Positions 43,830 through 52,577 of a DNA stretch of 64,000 nucleotides are shown piece after piece. Each line of letters begins with the position of its first letter. The first letter of the stretch is position 1. The position numbers were made by a program, and so were the translations under genes. The notes beneath the pieces are model-generated. The model was not told the DNA's origin. It ran no database searches and worked only from the letters and a program-made list of their open reading frames with translations. The DNA is from Deltaproteobacteria bacterium. GTDB taxonomy: Bacteria > Myxococcota_A > Polyangia > Polyangiales > Houyiibacteriaceae. Where the stretch lies: the NCBI GenBank assembly GCA_017644045.1, contig JAEPMI010000005.1, forward strand, positions 496,001 to 560,000, given 5' to 3'.

Positions 43830-45196
43830 TTGATCGTCCTCTCCGCAGGCACCACGGACTCGGCCTCCAGCTCGTTCAACAGCGCGACGAGCGTCGCTTC
43901 GTCACTCCGGGCGCAGCCGTCGCGGATCAGCTCATCCACGCGGGTCGCGGCTTCGATCGCTCGCGGCCGGATCCGTCGCGCCCGTGTCGGCGGCCGCCGT
44001 TCGCGCCGGAAGCTCTCCGTGATGGCGCGATAGAGCGCGTCCGCGTCGCCGTGGCTGCCGTCCTCCGTGCGGTTCGCCGCCACCATCAGCCCGTAGCGAT
44101 GACCGTCGCGGGCGTGGACGATCAACATGCGCACCGCCGCGACGCCACCGTTGAAGTGGAGCTCCTTCCCGTCATCGACCGGCAGGCTGCCCTCCACGGC
44201 GCGGTACCCGGCGATCCGCCGCTCCCGCGTCGGGGCCCGCTCCATCTCGGCTTCGATGGCCGCCTCGAGCACGGAGCCGCGCGCGTGAGTGAGCGGGAGG
44301 AAGAGCAGGCCCATCGACTCGTCCGCGCTCCAAGCGCGGAACCACTGGGTGTGCAGCTGGCCCGGCTCCCAATCCTCCGGGTGCTCCCAGCCCTCCGGCA
44401 TCGCGAACGAGAGCCCGGCCGCTGCATGCACGAAGCGCCCCTCGGCCACCACCCCACGGCGCGGGTCCCGACCGACGACCAGCCCCGCGACGGCCTCGAG
44501 GTAGCGACGACGGCCGTGGCGACCATCGGGGTCCGGGCCGGCGGCGCGCGCCGCGAGCGAGAGGCGCGCGGCGAGCGGCGGGTGACGATCGCTCCAGCTC
44601 GGCGCGTCTTCCATGAGCCCGGGCTGATGGAGCGCCGCGAGCGCCCGTTGGAGCCCGCTCGGGTCGTAGCCCGCGGCGGCGGCGTACTGGACTCCGAGCT
44701 GGTCGGCCTGCGCTTCGTCGTCCCGGTGGAGCTGGAAGAGCGTCGCCAGATCGAGATCGCGCATGCTCGGCTCCGGCAAGCGGTGGAGCAGCTCCTCGGT
44801 GTGACCGGCCGCGACGTGCGCGACCTCGTGGCCGAGCACGGCGGCCAGCTCCGCCTCCGAGTCCAGAAACGCGAGCAGCCCCCGGGTCACGTAGACGAAG
44901 CCCGCGGGCGCGGCCCAGGCCTGCACTCCCGGGTCGTCGAGGATGCGAAAGGTCCAGTCGACGTCGTCACGGCCCGACTCGGCCGCCACCCTCTCCCCGA
45001 CCCGGCGCACGTAGCGCTCGAGCGCCGGGTCCTCGTAGACCCCGAGCTGGGCGGTCATCATCTCGTCGAGGAGCCACGCACCGCAGGCCTCCGCCTCGGC
45101 GGCGTCGTCCGCGTCCTGGCAGGCGCTCGGCAGGCGATAGACGTGGTGGTCCCGAGCGCCGCACGCGACCAGCAACACCAGCGCGAGCTGCTTCAT
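43814..45196 (-). CDS. M48 family metalloprotease lipoprotein (BepA-like)
   Basis: A 460-residue predicted lipoprotein (lipobox LLVAC, Cys12). The M48 domain contains the zinc motif HEVAH (123-127) preceded by FVYVTRGLLAFLDSEAELAAVLG and followed by QADQLGVQYAAAAGYDPSG, which supplies the third ligand region. A second domain (about 250-400) is unassigned. BepA-type proteases degrade or help fold stalled outer-membrane proteins. The ATG overlaps the POTRA gene stop (ATGA), giving tight translational coupling. Confidence 0.9.
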   Translation of the reverse strand: MKQLALVLLVACGARDHHVYRLPSACQDADDAAEAEACGAWLLDEMMTAQLGVYEDPALERYVRRVGERVAAESGRDDVDWTFRILDDPGVQAWAAPAGFVYVTRGLLAFLDSEAELAAVLGHEVAHVAAGHTEELLHRLPEPSMRDLDLATLFQLHRDDEAQADQLGVQYAAAAGYDPSGLQRALAALHQPGLMEDAPSWSDRHPPLAARLSLAARAAGPDPDGRHGRRRYLEAVAGLVVGRDPRRGVVAEGRFVHAAAGLSFAMPEGWEHPEDWEPGQLHTQWFRAWSADESMGLLFLPLTHARGSVLEAAIEAEMERAPTRERRIAGYRAVEGSLPVDDGKELHFNGGVAAVRMLIVHARDGHRYGLMVAANRTEDGSHGDADALYRAITESFRRERRPPTRARRIRPRAIEAATRVDELIRDGCARSDEATLVALLNELEAESVVPAERTIKCLAP

Positions 45197-46398
45197 GGCG
45201 CCTCCTGCGGCGCGAGGGACGAGTCGGGTCCGCGGAGCTCCTCGTCGATGAGTCGCGGTGCGTCGCCCTCCGGGCGATTCCGTTCGGGCGGGTCGGGCGC
45301 GTCGAGGTCCTCGACCTGCACCTCGAGGTCGACGAAGTGTCCCTCCGGGTCGAGCTGCGTGGTCGGGTAGACGCTGAAGTTGCCACGGGCCCGTTCGCGC
45401 TCGGCGAGCCGTTCGATCGCGCCCGCGATCGCCGCGCGGTCGAAGGGCACGTCGACCTCGAGACCGAGGAAGTCGACGTACTCGTTCGCCGGACCGGCCA
45501 GGTCGCCGCTCACCCGGAGCTCGCGCAGCGTGTAGACCGGCCCCTCGGTGACCGGGATGGCCACGTGCAACGCATCGCCTTCCCATCGGGTCTCCGGCGC
45601 GCCGATGCGCGCGCTGACGTGGCCCGCGTCGAAGTAGAGCGCGAGCATCCGCTGCAGGTCCTCCTCGATGAGGTCTTCGCGGTAGATGCCGCCCTCGGCG
45701 TTCACGCGACCCTCGAGCGTCGCCATGACCTCGAGCAGGGCGTCGTCGTCGATGGCCTCGTTGCCCGCGACCTCGAGGGTGTCGATGACCCAGCGGCGTC
45801 CGGCGTCGACCACCATGCAGACCGCGACACCATCCTCGCCGCGGCGGGCCGACACCCGGGTCGTGACCTCGGCAAAGCCATCGCGACGGCGGTCGCTGAC
45901 GATCTTTCGCGAGAGCCGATGGAGTCGCCCGGGCTGGAAGACTTCCCCGCGAAGTCCCTCGACTCGATGGAGCGCCGCGGCGCCGCCCTCCCCCACCAGG
46001 CGCGCCGACGCGATCATCGGCCGCTCGACCACTTCGTAGGTGACCTGCACTCCGTCGGTCACGTGGTGCACGTGCACGCGGACATCCTCGAAGACGCGCA
46101 GCTCGAGGATGCGCCGCACATCGGCTCGGAGCGCCGACTCGGAGAGGAGCACGCCCGTCTCGAGCCGAACCGCCTCGCGCACGAGCGTTTCCGGAACGGA
46201 CGCGGCACCCCGGATCGCCACCGCGACCACCGTCGCCGCCGGTGCCGGTTCCCCGAGCGAGGGGTCCTCCCGCGCGCTCACGTCCTGCAGGCTGCCGGCG
46301 CACTCGTTCGGCGCCTCGAGCGCGCTCCGTGGGGCCGGCGTCGTCCCGCACGCGAGTGCGGGAAGGAGGACGGCGAGGCTCGGAAGGCGCGACGGCAA
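45193..46398 (-). CDS. POTRA-repeat lipoprotein, BamA/TamA-like without a barrel
   Basis: A 401-residue protein with a lipoprotein-type signal (LLPALAC, about Cys17). Three or more POTRA-like modules are suggested by repeated patterns: VVAVAIRGAASVPETLVREAV...VRRILELRVFEDVRVHVHH, WVIDTLEVAGNEAIDDDALLEVM...DLQRMLALYFDAGH and YTLRELRVSGDLAG. The protein ends in an acidic Pro-rich tail with no beta-barrel, unlike BamA or TamA. It is the first gene of an operon with M48 protease and SurA-like genes, so a role in outer-membrane protein delivery is likely by context. Confidence 0.78.
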   Translation of the reverse strand: MPSRLPSLAVLLPALACGTTPAPRSALEAPNECAGSLQDVSAREDPSLGEPAPAATVVAVAIRGAASVPETLVREAVRLETGVLLSESALRADVRRILELRVFEDVRVHVHHVTDGVQVTYEVVERPMIASARLVGEGGAAALHRVEGLRGEVFQPGRLHRLSRKIVSDRRRDGFAEVTTRVSARRGEDGVAVCMVVDAGRRWVIDTLEVAGNEAIDDDALLEVMATLEGRVNAEGGIYREDLIEEDLQRMLALYFDAGHVSARIGAPETRWEGDALHVAIPVTEGPVYTLRELRVSGDLAGPANEYVDFLGLEVDVPFDRAAIAGAIERLAERERARGNFSVYPTTQLDPEGHFVDLEVQVEDLDAPDPPERNRPEGDAPRLIDEELRGPDSSLAPQEAP

Positions 46399-46442
46399 GA
46401 GATGCTCCGATCAACCTACGATGGGAGTCCGTACGGTCTCCC

Positions 46443-46904
46443 TCAGCGGTGATGATCGGTTCGGATCCCGACGCTCGTGACTCGCCAGCGGCTCGCGCGC
46501 TTCTCCAGCCGGACCACCAGGCCGATCCGGACCCGAGCGCTCATGGCCAGCGTGTCGCTGAGCTCGAGCGTTCCGTCCGTGTCGCGCTGGAGGAAGAAGC
46601 TGCCGATGCGTGGACGGTCGCCATCCATCCAGAGCCAGCCGACGCGCCGGTTCCGGACCTGGGCTCGGAGGTCGCTGGGCACATCGCGGACCGCTCGGCG
46701 GAGGCGCCGCTGGACCGCGCAGCGAATCGCCTCTCCCTCGGCGCGAGTGAGGCCGATGCTCGGGTCTCCGACCACCACCGAGGGGACCTCGACCACGTCG
46801 GGCCAGGGCGCGCCGGTGGGCTCACCCGGCGGCTGCGGACAGCTCTGAGCGGCGGCGGTGGCGGTCAGCGCGAGGCCGAGCAGGGCGAGGACGACGGGTC
46901 GCAT
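46443..46904 (-). CDS. Hypothetical secreted protein
   Basis: A 153-residue protein with a signal peptide (LLGLALTATAAAQ). The mature part starts with CPQPPGEPTGAPWPDVVEVP and has a helical segment, GEAIRCAVQRRLRRAVRDVP, and strand-like RIGSFFLQRDTDGTLELSDTL. It contains two cysteines, possibly disulfide-bonded. There is no known domain. The start ATG at 46904 is divergent from the lipoprotein at 46963 with 58 bp between; it precedes the POTRA operon in the same direction with a 44-bp gap and could belong to it. Confidence 0.65.
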   Translation of the reverse strand: MRPVVLALLGLALTATAAAQSCPQPPGEPTGAPWPDVVEVPSVVVGDPSIGLTRAEGEAIRCAVQRRLRRAVRDVPSDLRAQVRNRRVGWLWMDGDRPRIGSFFLQRDTDGTLELSDTLAMSARVRIGLVVRLEKRASRWRVTSVGIRTDHHR

Positions 46905-46962
46905 GGTCCGTCCTACGTACGAAAGCGCCGAAGGTTCTCCTCGAGCGTGCGTACACCGGCTC

Positions 46963-47820
46963 GTGACTCGTTGGCTCGCGCTCGTGCTCCTGGTCGGCTG
47001 TGGCGGTCCCCCTCGGGCGCCCCGCTCCTCCGCGACCACCTCACCCGAAGTCGAGGCGTTCGAAGCGCAGCTCGCCGGGTGCCGTCGGGACGGACAGGCA
47101 GCCGCCGACGACTGCCAGGAGGCGCTGCTGGTCGCCGCCATGTGCGAGAACGGGCGCGAAGGCGTGGTCTGCGATCATCTGCGCCAGACCGGCGCGCTCC
47201 CCGCGGAGCCAAGGCCCATCGACTCGCTCATGGGTTGCTGGGAGGTCGTCGAGCCCTGGGACGGCATGGCCACCAACCCCGACCGCGACCTGCTGACCTC
47301 CCCTCCACCGCCGGCGATGCGGCTCTGCCTGGAGCCCGAGAGCGTCCTCATCGGCAACGGCGGCCACTGGGACCGGCGCACGATCGGAGAGGCGGGCTAC
47401 GTTCGCCAGGACGCGCGTCACCTCGCCGGCTACGCCGTTCGAGACCTCTGGCTCCTGCCACTCGGCGACGAGCTCGCTCTGGTCCGACCCGGCACGCTGA
47501 CCCGAAGTCGGCTGCGTCGGATCGACCTGCTTCCACCCGAGCTGCCCGCCGTGGCCACGGTCTGCGACGCCGCTCGGCGCTGCCTCGAGGCGTGGAACGC
47601 GGTCCACGACCCGGCCCCCGACGGCGACGACGAGGGCCCCGACCACTCCGTCGAGCTGAACGGCGACTCGGCGCGGAGCTGCCACTGCCGACTCCTCGGA
47701 GCGCCCCGCTCGCTGCCCTGGGCCTTCGGCAGCCAATGGGACGAACCACCGCCACCGACTCCGGCGGCGTGTGACCCGACCCAGCTCCCCTACGACGCCA
47801 GCGCCCTCGGCGGCTGCTGA
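46963..47820 (+). CDS. Hypothetical Cys-rich lipoprotein
   Basis: A 285-residue predicted lipoprotein starting at GTG 46963, with the signal [13 protein letters not shown] giving a lipobox Cys at about 13. The mature region is rich in cysteines ([48 protein letters not shown]), consistent with several disulfides; two CxxA/L helical hairpins resemble those of Sel1-like Cys-rich myxobacterial proteins, but the match is weak. The function is unknown. A strong hairpin follows at 47878-47904. Confidence 0.65.
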   Translation: MTRWLALVLLVGCGGPPRAPRSSATTSPEVEAFEAQLAGCRRDGQAAADDCQEALLVAAMCENGREGVVCDHLRQTGALPAEPRPIDSLMGCWEVVEPWDGMATNPDRDLLTSPPPPAMRLCLEPESVLIGNGGHWDRRTIGEAGYVRQDARHLAGYAVRDLWLLPLGDELALVRPGTLTRSRLRRIDLLPPELPAVATVCDAARRCLEAWNAVHDPAPDGDDEGPDHSVELNGDSARSCHCRLLGAPRSLPWAFGSQWDEPPPPTPAACDPTQLPYDASALGGC

Positions 47821-47877
47821 GTCAGAGCCTGCTCGAGATCAGCCAGCGTGACCGAGTACGAGCCACGGAACGACGAA

Positions 47878-47904
47878 CGCCCCGCCGAGGGACCCGGCGG
47901 GGCG
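47878..47904. terminator. Bidirectional hairpin between convergent genes
   Basis: CGCCCCGCCG and CGGCGGGGCG form a perfect 10-bp stem with a 7-nt loop midway between the convergent lipoprotein and thiolase genes; flanking bases extend it partly. It probably terminates both. There is no strong U-tract on either side. Confidence 0.6.
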
Positions 47905-47923
47905 TCGTTCGAAGCCGATTGCG

Positions 47924-49159
<1,236 letters not shown>

Positions 49160-49200
49160 GTGTCGTTCGTCTCTCCGTTGGCGGCGAAGTTACTTCGCGC

Positions 49201-50370
49201 TCAGAAGCCCAGGATCTTCGCGATGGCGTAGCGCATGACCTCGGTCGCGCCGCCGCCGATGCGGAGCAGACGCGCGTCGCGCCAGGCGCGGGCGACCCAG
49301 AGCTCCTCGAGGTAGCCCATGCCGCCGTGGAACTGGACGCACTCGTCCATGATCTCCGCGGTGATGTCGCCGGTGTAGGCCTTGCTCATCGAGACCAGCT
49401 TGGTGGTCTCCATCGAGAGCATGCCCTTCTTGACGTACTTCTCTTCGTTGTAGGCCTCGCAGGCCTTGTACGCGAGAGCCTCGGCGGCCTCCTGCTTGAT
49501 GTAGAGGTCGGCGAACTTCTGCTGCCAGTACTCGCGCTTGATCAGCGGCTTGCCGAAGGCGACGCGCTCACGGCCCCACTCGACCGACCGATCGAGCGCG
49601 CGGCGTGACGCGGCGAGCGCCGAGGTCGAGCCGACGAGTCGCTCCGACTGGAAGTTCTGCATCAGGTACATGAAGCCCATGCCGGGCTTGCCGAGCAGGT
49701 AGCGCTTCGGGACGCGGACCTCGTCGTAGAAGAGCTCGGCGGTGTCGCTGCACCAGTTGCCGGCCTTCTCGAGCTTCTTCGAGACGCTGAAGCCCTTCAC
49801 GTCCGTCGGGCAGAGGATGATCGAGATGCCGTTGTGTCCGGCCTCCGGGTCGGTCTTCACCATCAGCGTGACGAAGTCGGCGCGCGTGCCGTTCGTGATG
49901 TAGGTCTTGCTGCCGTTGATCACGTACTCGTCGCCGACGAGCCGCGCGGTGGTGCGCAGACCGGCGACATCCGAGCCGGCACCGGGCTCGCTCACGCCGA
50001 GCGCGGCGATCTTGTCGCCCTCGATCGCCGGCTTGAGGAACTCCGCCTTCTGCTCGTCGGTGCCGATGTCGTTGATGACCGGCGTGGCCATGTCCGACTG
50101 CACCAGCAGGCCCATCGTGACGCCGGCGGCGCCGCAGTGGGGCAGCTCCTCGGCCTTCACGATGCTCATCCAGTAGTCACCGCCGGCGCCGCCCCACTCC
50201 TCGGGGTAGTGGGCACCGGTGATGCCGAGCTCGCCCGCGCGCTTGAACACCCAGTTCGGGAAGAGCTCGTCCTTCTCCCACTCGTCGACGTGAGGTGCGA
50301 GCTCCTTGAGAGCGAAGTCGCGGACGGTCTTGCGGAAGAGATCGTGCTCTTCCTTGTACGGGCTGGCCAT
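49201..50370 (-). CDS. Acyl-CoA dehydrogenase
   Basis: A 389-residue flavoprotein of the acyl-CoA dehydrogenase superfamily: [21 protein letters not shown], the FAD-contact motif [40 protein letters not shown] and the end [21 protein letters not shown]...GGATEVMR. It would introduce a trans-2 double bond in acyl-CoA. The ATG at 50370 is preceded by a strong GGGAGGAACC site. An inverted repeat at 50416-50431 may be its operator. It probably forms an operon with the thiolase gene. Confidence 0.94.
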   Translation of the reverse strand: MASPYKEEHDLFRKTVRDFALKELAPHVDEWEKDELFPNWVFKRAGELGITGAHYPEEWGGAGGDYWMSIVKAEELPHCGAAGVTMGLLVQSDMATPVINDIGTDEQKAEFLKPAIEGDKIAALGVSEPGAGSDVAGLRTTARLVGDEYVINGSKTYITNGTRADFVTLMVKTDPEAGHNGISIILCPTDVKGFSVSKKLEKAGNWCSDTAELFYDEVRVPKRYLLGKPGMGFMYLMQNFQSERLVGSTSALAASRRALDRSVEWGRERVAFGKPLIKREYWQQKFADLYIKQEAAEALAYKACEAYNEEKYVKKGMLSMETTKLVSMSKAYTGDITAEIMDECVQFHGGMGYLEELWVARAWRDARLLRIGGGATEVMRYAIAKILGF

Positions 50371-50415
50371 GGTTCCTCCCTCTGGGGCGTGCCGTGCGTT
50401 GGTTTCGGCCGCCGG

Positions 50416-50431
50416 GTGAATCACCATTCAC
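50416..50431. promoter_or_regulatory. Candidate operator upstream of acyl-CoA dehydrogenase
   Basis: GTGAAT-CACC-ATTCAC is a perfect 6+4+6 inverted repeat 46 bp before the acyl-CoA dehydrogenase start. The shape resembles TetR-family operators of fatty-acid degradation operons. The rest of 50371-50532 shows nothing else. Confidence 0.4.
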
Positions 50432-50532
50432 TTACCTGTGCTCGCGGCCGACGGCAAGGTATTTCGCACACGAAACATCTGAAGGTGGGCTGGATTCGCC
50501 AGTCCCCGGTCACTGCCCTATGCTCGGACCCG

Positions 50533-51399
50533 ATGTCGGGCGAGGTGGTCTACGAGCGACGCCGACGGCCGATCGACTTTCGGGTCCTGACGGTCGGAGC
50601 GGGCATCGCGACCATCGTCGGCGCGGGCGCGGCGCTCCTCGGCTCGCACCCGGAGCTCGGCATGGTCTCGGCCATCGTCGGGGGCGTGCTCACGATGGTC
50701 TTCGGGCTGCTGGTGACCGAGCGGGCGGCGTTCGGTGGTGCGCTGGTGCGGCTGACCAAGACGCTGCGGCTGGAGCGACCCGCCTCGCCGGAGAGCTACC
50801 GGGACTCCGCGAAGGGGCCCGAGCTGGTCTGGGACGACGTCCGGATCCCGAAGAAGCGCGCGAGGGCGGTGGTCGTCGGCCACTTCACCAACCATGCCGG
50901 CGGCGGGCACTCCCATCACTTCTGGCCGCTCTACCTGGTCTTGGACGACCGGGTGGTGGAGCTCGACGTCTTCCGGCACCCCGAGGAGGCGAGGTTCGCG
51001 CAGGCGGAGCTCGCTCGACGACTCGAGCTGCCGACGGAGGAGCTCGGCAACACCCGCTTCGGCGACGACGCACAGATGGGCTGCGTCGTTGGCGCGCTCA
51101 CCATCGTCAGCCAGCTCGGCACGGTGCTCGTCGGCAGCATGGGTGGTCTCTTCGTCGGCCGCGGCTCGCTGCAGGCGCTGCTGCCGACCGTGATGGTGCT
51201 CCTGCTCTGGGCATCGACCGGCGTGATGAGCAGCCTCGGTCGCAAGAAGGTGCGGCCACGGGTCGACGAAGAGGTCCGCGAGACCTTCGAGCTCTCGACG
51301 CCCAGGGTGCGGGTCGCGGTCGAGACCGAATCGGCAGAGGCGCTGGAGGTAGCGGAGGGTCTTCCGGCGCTCGCGGAGCGCGAAGAGACGATCGAGTGA
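50533..51399 (+). CDS. Hypothetical membrane protein
   Basis: A 288-residue protein with two N-terminal membrane helices (about 18-36 and 42-62), a soluble domain (about 75-190) that includes VVVGHFTNHAGGGHSHHFWPLYLVL, and a hydrophobic hairpin (about 192-235). The His-rich HSHHF stretch may bind metal. The soluble part resembles a PH-like or DUF3592-like beta domain but is not assignable. An acidic C-terminal tail follows. It is divergent from the acyl-CoA dehydrogenase gene. Confidence 0.7.
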   Translation: MSGEVVYERRRRPIDFRVLTVGAGIATIVGAGAALLGSHPELGMVSAIVGGVLTMVFGLLVTERAAFGGALVRLTKTLRLERPASPESYRDSAKGPELVWDDVRIPKKRARAVVVGHFTNHAGGGHSHHFWPLYLVLDDRVVELDVFRHPEEARFAQAELARRLELPTEELGNTRFGDDAQMGCVVGALTIVSQLGTVLVGSMGGLFVGRGSLQALLPTVMVLLLWASTGVMSSLGRKKVRPRVDEEVRETFELSTPRVRVAVETESAEALEVAEGLPALAEREETIE

Positions 51400-51421
51400 G
51401 GAGCGGGGTACTCTCGGTGAC

Positions 51422-52021
51422 GTGGGACTGCTGGAGAGTTACGTCGCTTCGCTGCCCGACGGGCCGCGCTCGTTCCCGAAGTGCCGCGTGAAGCAGGACG
51501 CCTTCGAGATCATCGCGCGAGAGACCGAGGCCGCCGCGCCCGACGCCTTCCGAGCGCTCACCAAGGAGTGACTCCCGCACGGAGGCGCGTCCGGTTGGAT
51601 CCCGGAGGTCTACGCCAACTGCCTCACCCTCCTCTTTCGGGAGCAGGTCCACGCCAGCGACGAGAGCTGCCTCGCGGCCTTCCGCCGGAACAACCAGACC
51701 CTCTTCGAGAAGCCGCTCTATCGCGTGATCATGTTCGTGCTCTCGCCGACCCTCGCGATCATGGGCGCCGAGAAGCGCTGGGGGACCTTCCGCCAGGGCA
51801 CCGAGCTCCGCGCGAAGAACCTCCGCAAGGACGGCCCCGACCGGCGCGTCGCCGAGATCCACCTCGACTACCCGCCCGGTCTCCACGCCCCCTTCCACCT
51901 GAAGATGATCGGAACCGGCCTCGGCTCCGCCGCCCTCGCCGCCGGCGCCCGCGACCTGACCATGGAGCTACAGCCCGAGCCAGAGCCCGGCCACGCGCTG
52001 TGGATCCTCCGCTACGCCTGA
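51422..52021 (+). pseudogene. DUF2378/TIGR02265 family gene with in-frame TGA at codon 50
   Basis: From GTG 51422 to TGA 52019-52021 one frame encodes a continuous DUF2378-like protein of about 199 residues, except for a TGA at 51569-51571. Before it: LLESYVASLPDGP and DAFRALTKE; after it: LPHGGASGWIPEVYAN, VLSPTLAIMGAEKRWG and the family-like end MIGTGLGSAALAAGARD...WILRYA. TGG (Trp) is the simplest ancestral codon, one base away. DUF2378 is a myxobacteria-specific paralogous family of unknown function. The gene may be a recent pseudogene, a read-through case or a sequencing error. The coding part after the stop could start at ATG 51725 but would lack the N-terminal third. Confidence 0.65.
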
Positions 52022-52491
52022 GCCACGGCGGGCTTCCGTTGCGATAGCAGCATCAGGCCGACGCCGATCACGATCGCGATGTCGGCGACGTTGAAGACCG
52101 GGTAGTGAGGCAGCGCGACGAAGTCGACGACGAAGCCTCGGAAGAGGCGGTCGAGGTAGTTGCCGAACGCGCCGGCGAGGAACGCGCCGAAGGCGAGGTG
52201 CTCGAGGAGCGGAGCTTCGTGGCGGCGGCGGTACCACAGCACGCAGAGGCCGAGCATCACGAGGGGGATGCAGGCCAGCAGCAGCTGGTAGCGGGTGGGC
52301 TCGTCGATGGTGCGCAGGAGCGCGAAGCCGACGTCGCGGTTCTCCGCATAGCGGAGCTGCAAGACCTCGCCGGCGACCTGCACCGGTTCCTCGCCGCGGA
52401 GGTTTCGGGATGCGAGCTCCTTCGTGCCCACGTCGCAGCCGAGCAGACCGAGCGCGAAGAGGAGACCGAACGCCGCCGAGCGACGAGCCAT
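52012..52491 (-). CDS. lspA: Lipoprotein signal peptidase (signal peptidase II)
   Basis: About 159 residues from ATG 52491 (an ATG at 52500 would add three). Four hydrophobic segments alternate with the conserved loops: DVGTKELASRNL near the first helix, LRYAENRDVGFAL, then the two catalytic aspartate motifs GNYLDRLFRGFVVDF and FNVADIAI. LspA cleaves prolipoproteins at the lipobox cysteine after diacylglyceryl transfer in the inner membrane. This window encodes more than ten predicted substrates. The start region carries a second Cys motif (LLGCD) inside the first helix. Confidence 0.92.
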   Translation of the reverse strand: MARRSAAFGLLFALGLLGCDVGTKELASRNLRGEEPVQVAGEVLQLRYAENRDVGFALLRTIDEPTRYQLLLACIPLVMLGLCVLWYRRRHEAPLLEHLAFGAFLAGAFGNYLDRLFRGFVVDFVALPHYPVFNVADIAIVIGVGLMLLSQRKPAVAQA

Positions 52492-52577
52492 CGATGCCAT
52501 GCCCGCTCAACGACTCGGCGCGTGATCGATTCCCGAACGGTTGGCATTCGCGGTCGCCCTCGCGCGTTGGGTGTGCC

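Noticed and set aside
51569-51571. Selenocysteine reading of the in-frame TGA in the DUF2378 gene
   Set aside because: No convincing bacterial SECIS-like hairpin was seen just downstream, only a weak four-pair stem, and the family is not known for selenocysteine. A Trp codon mutation is simpler.
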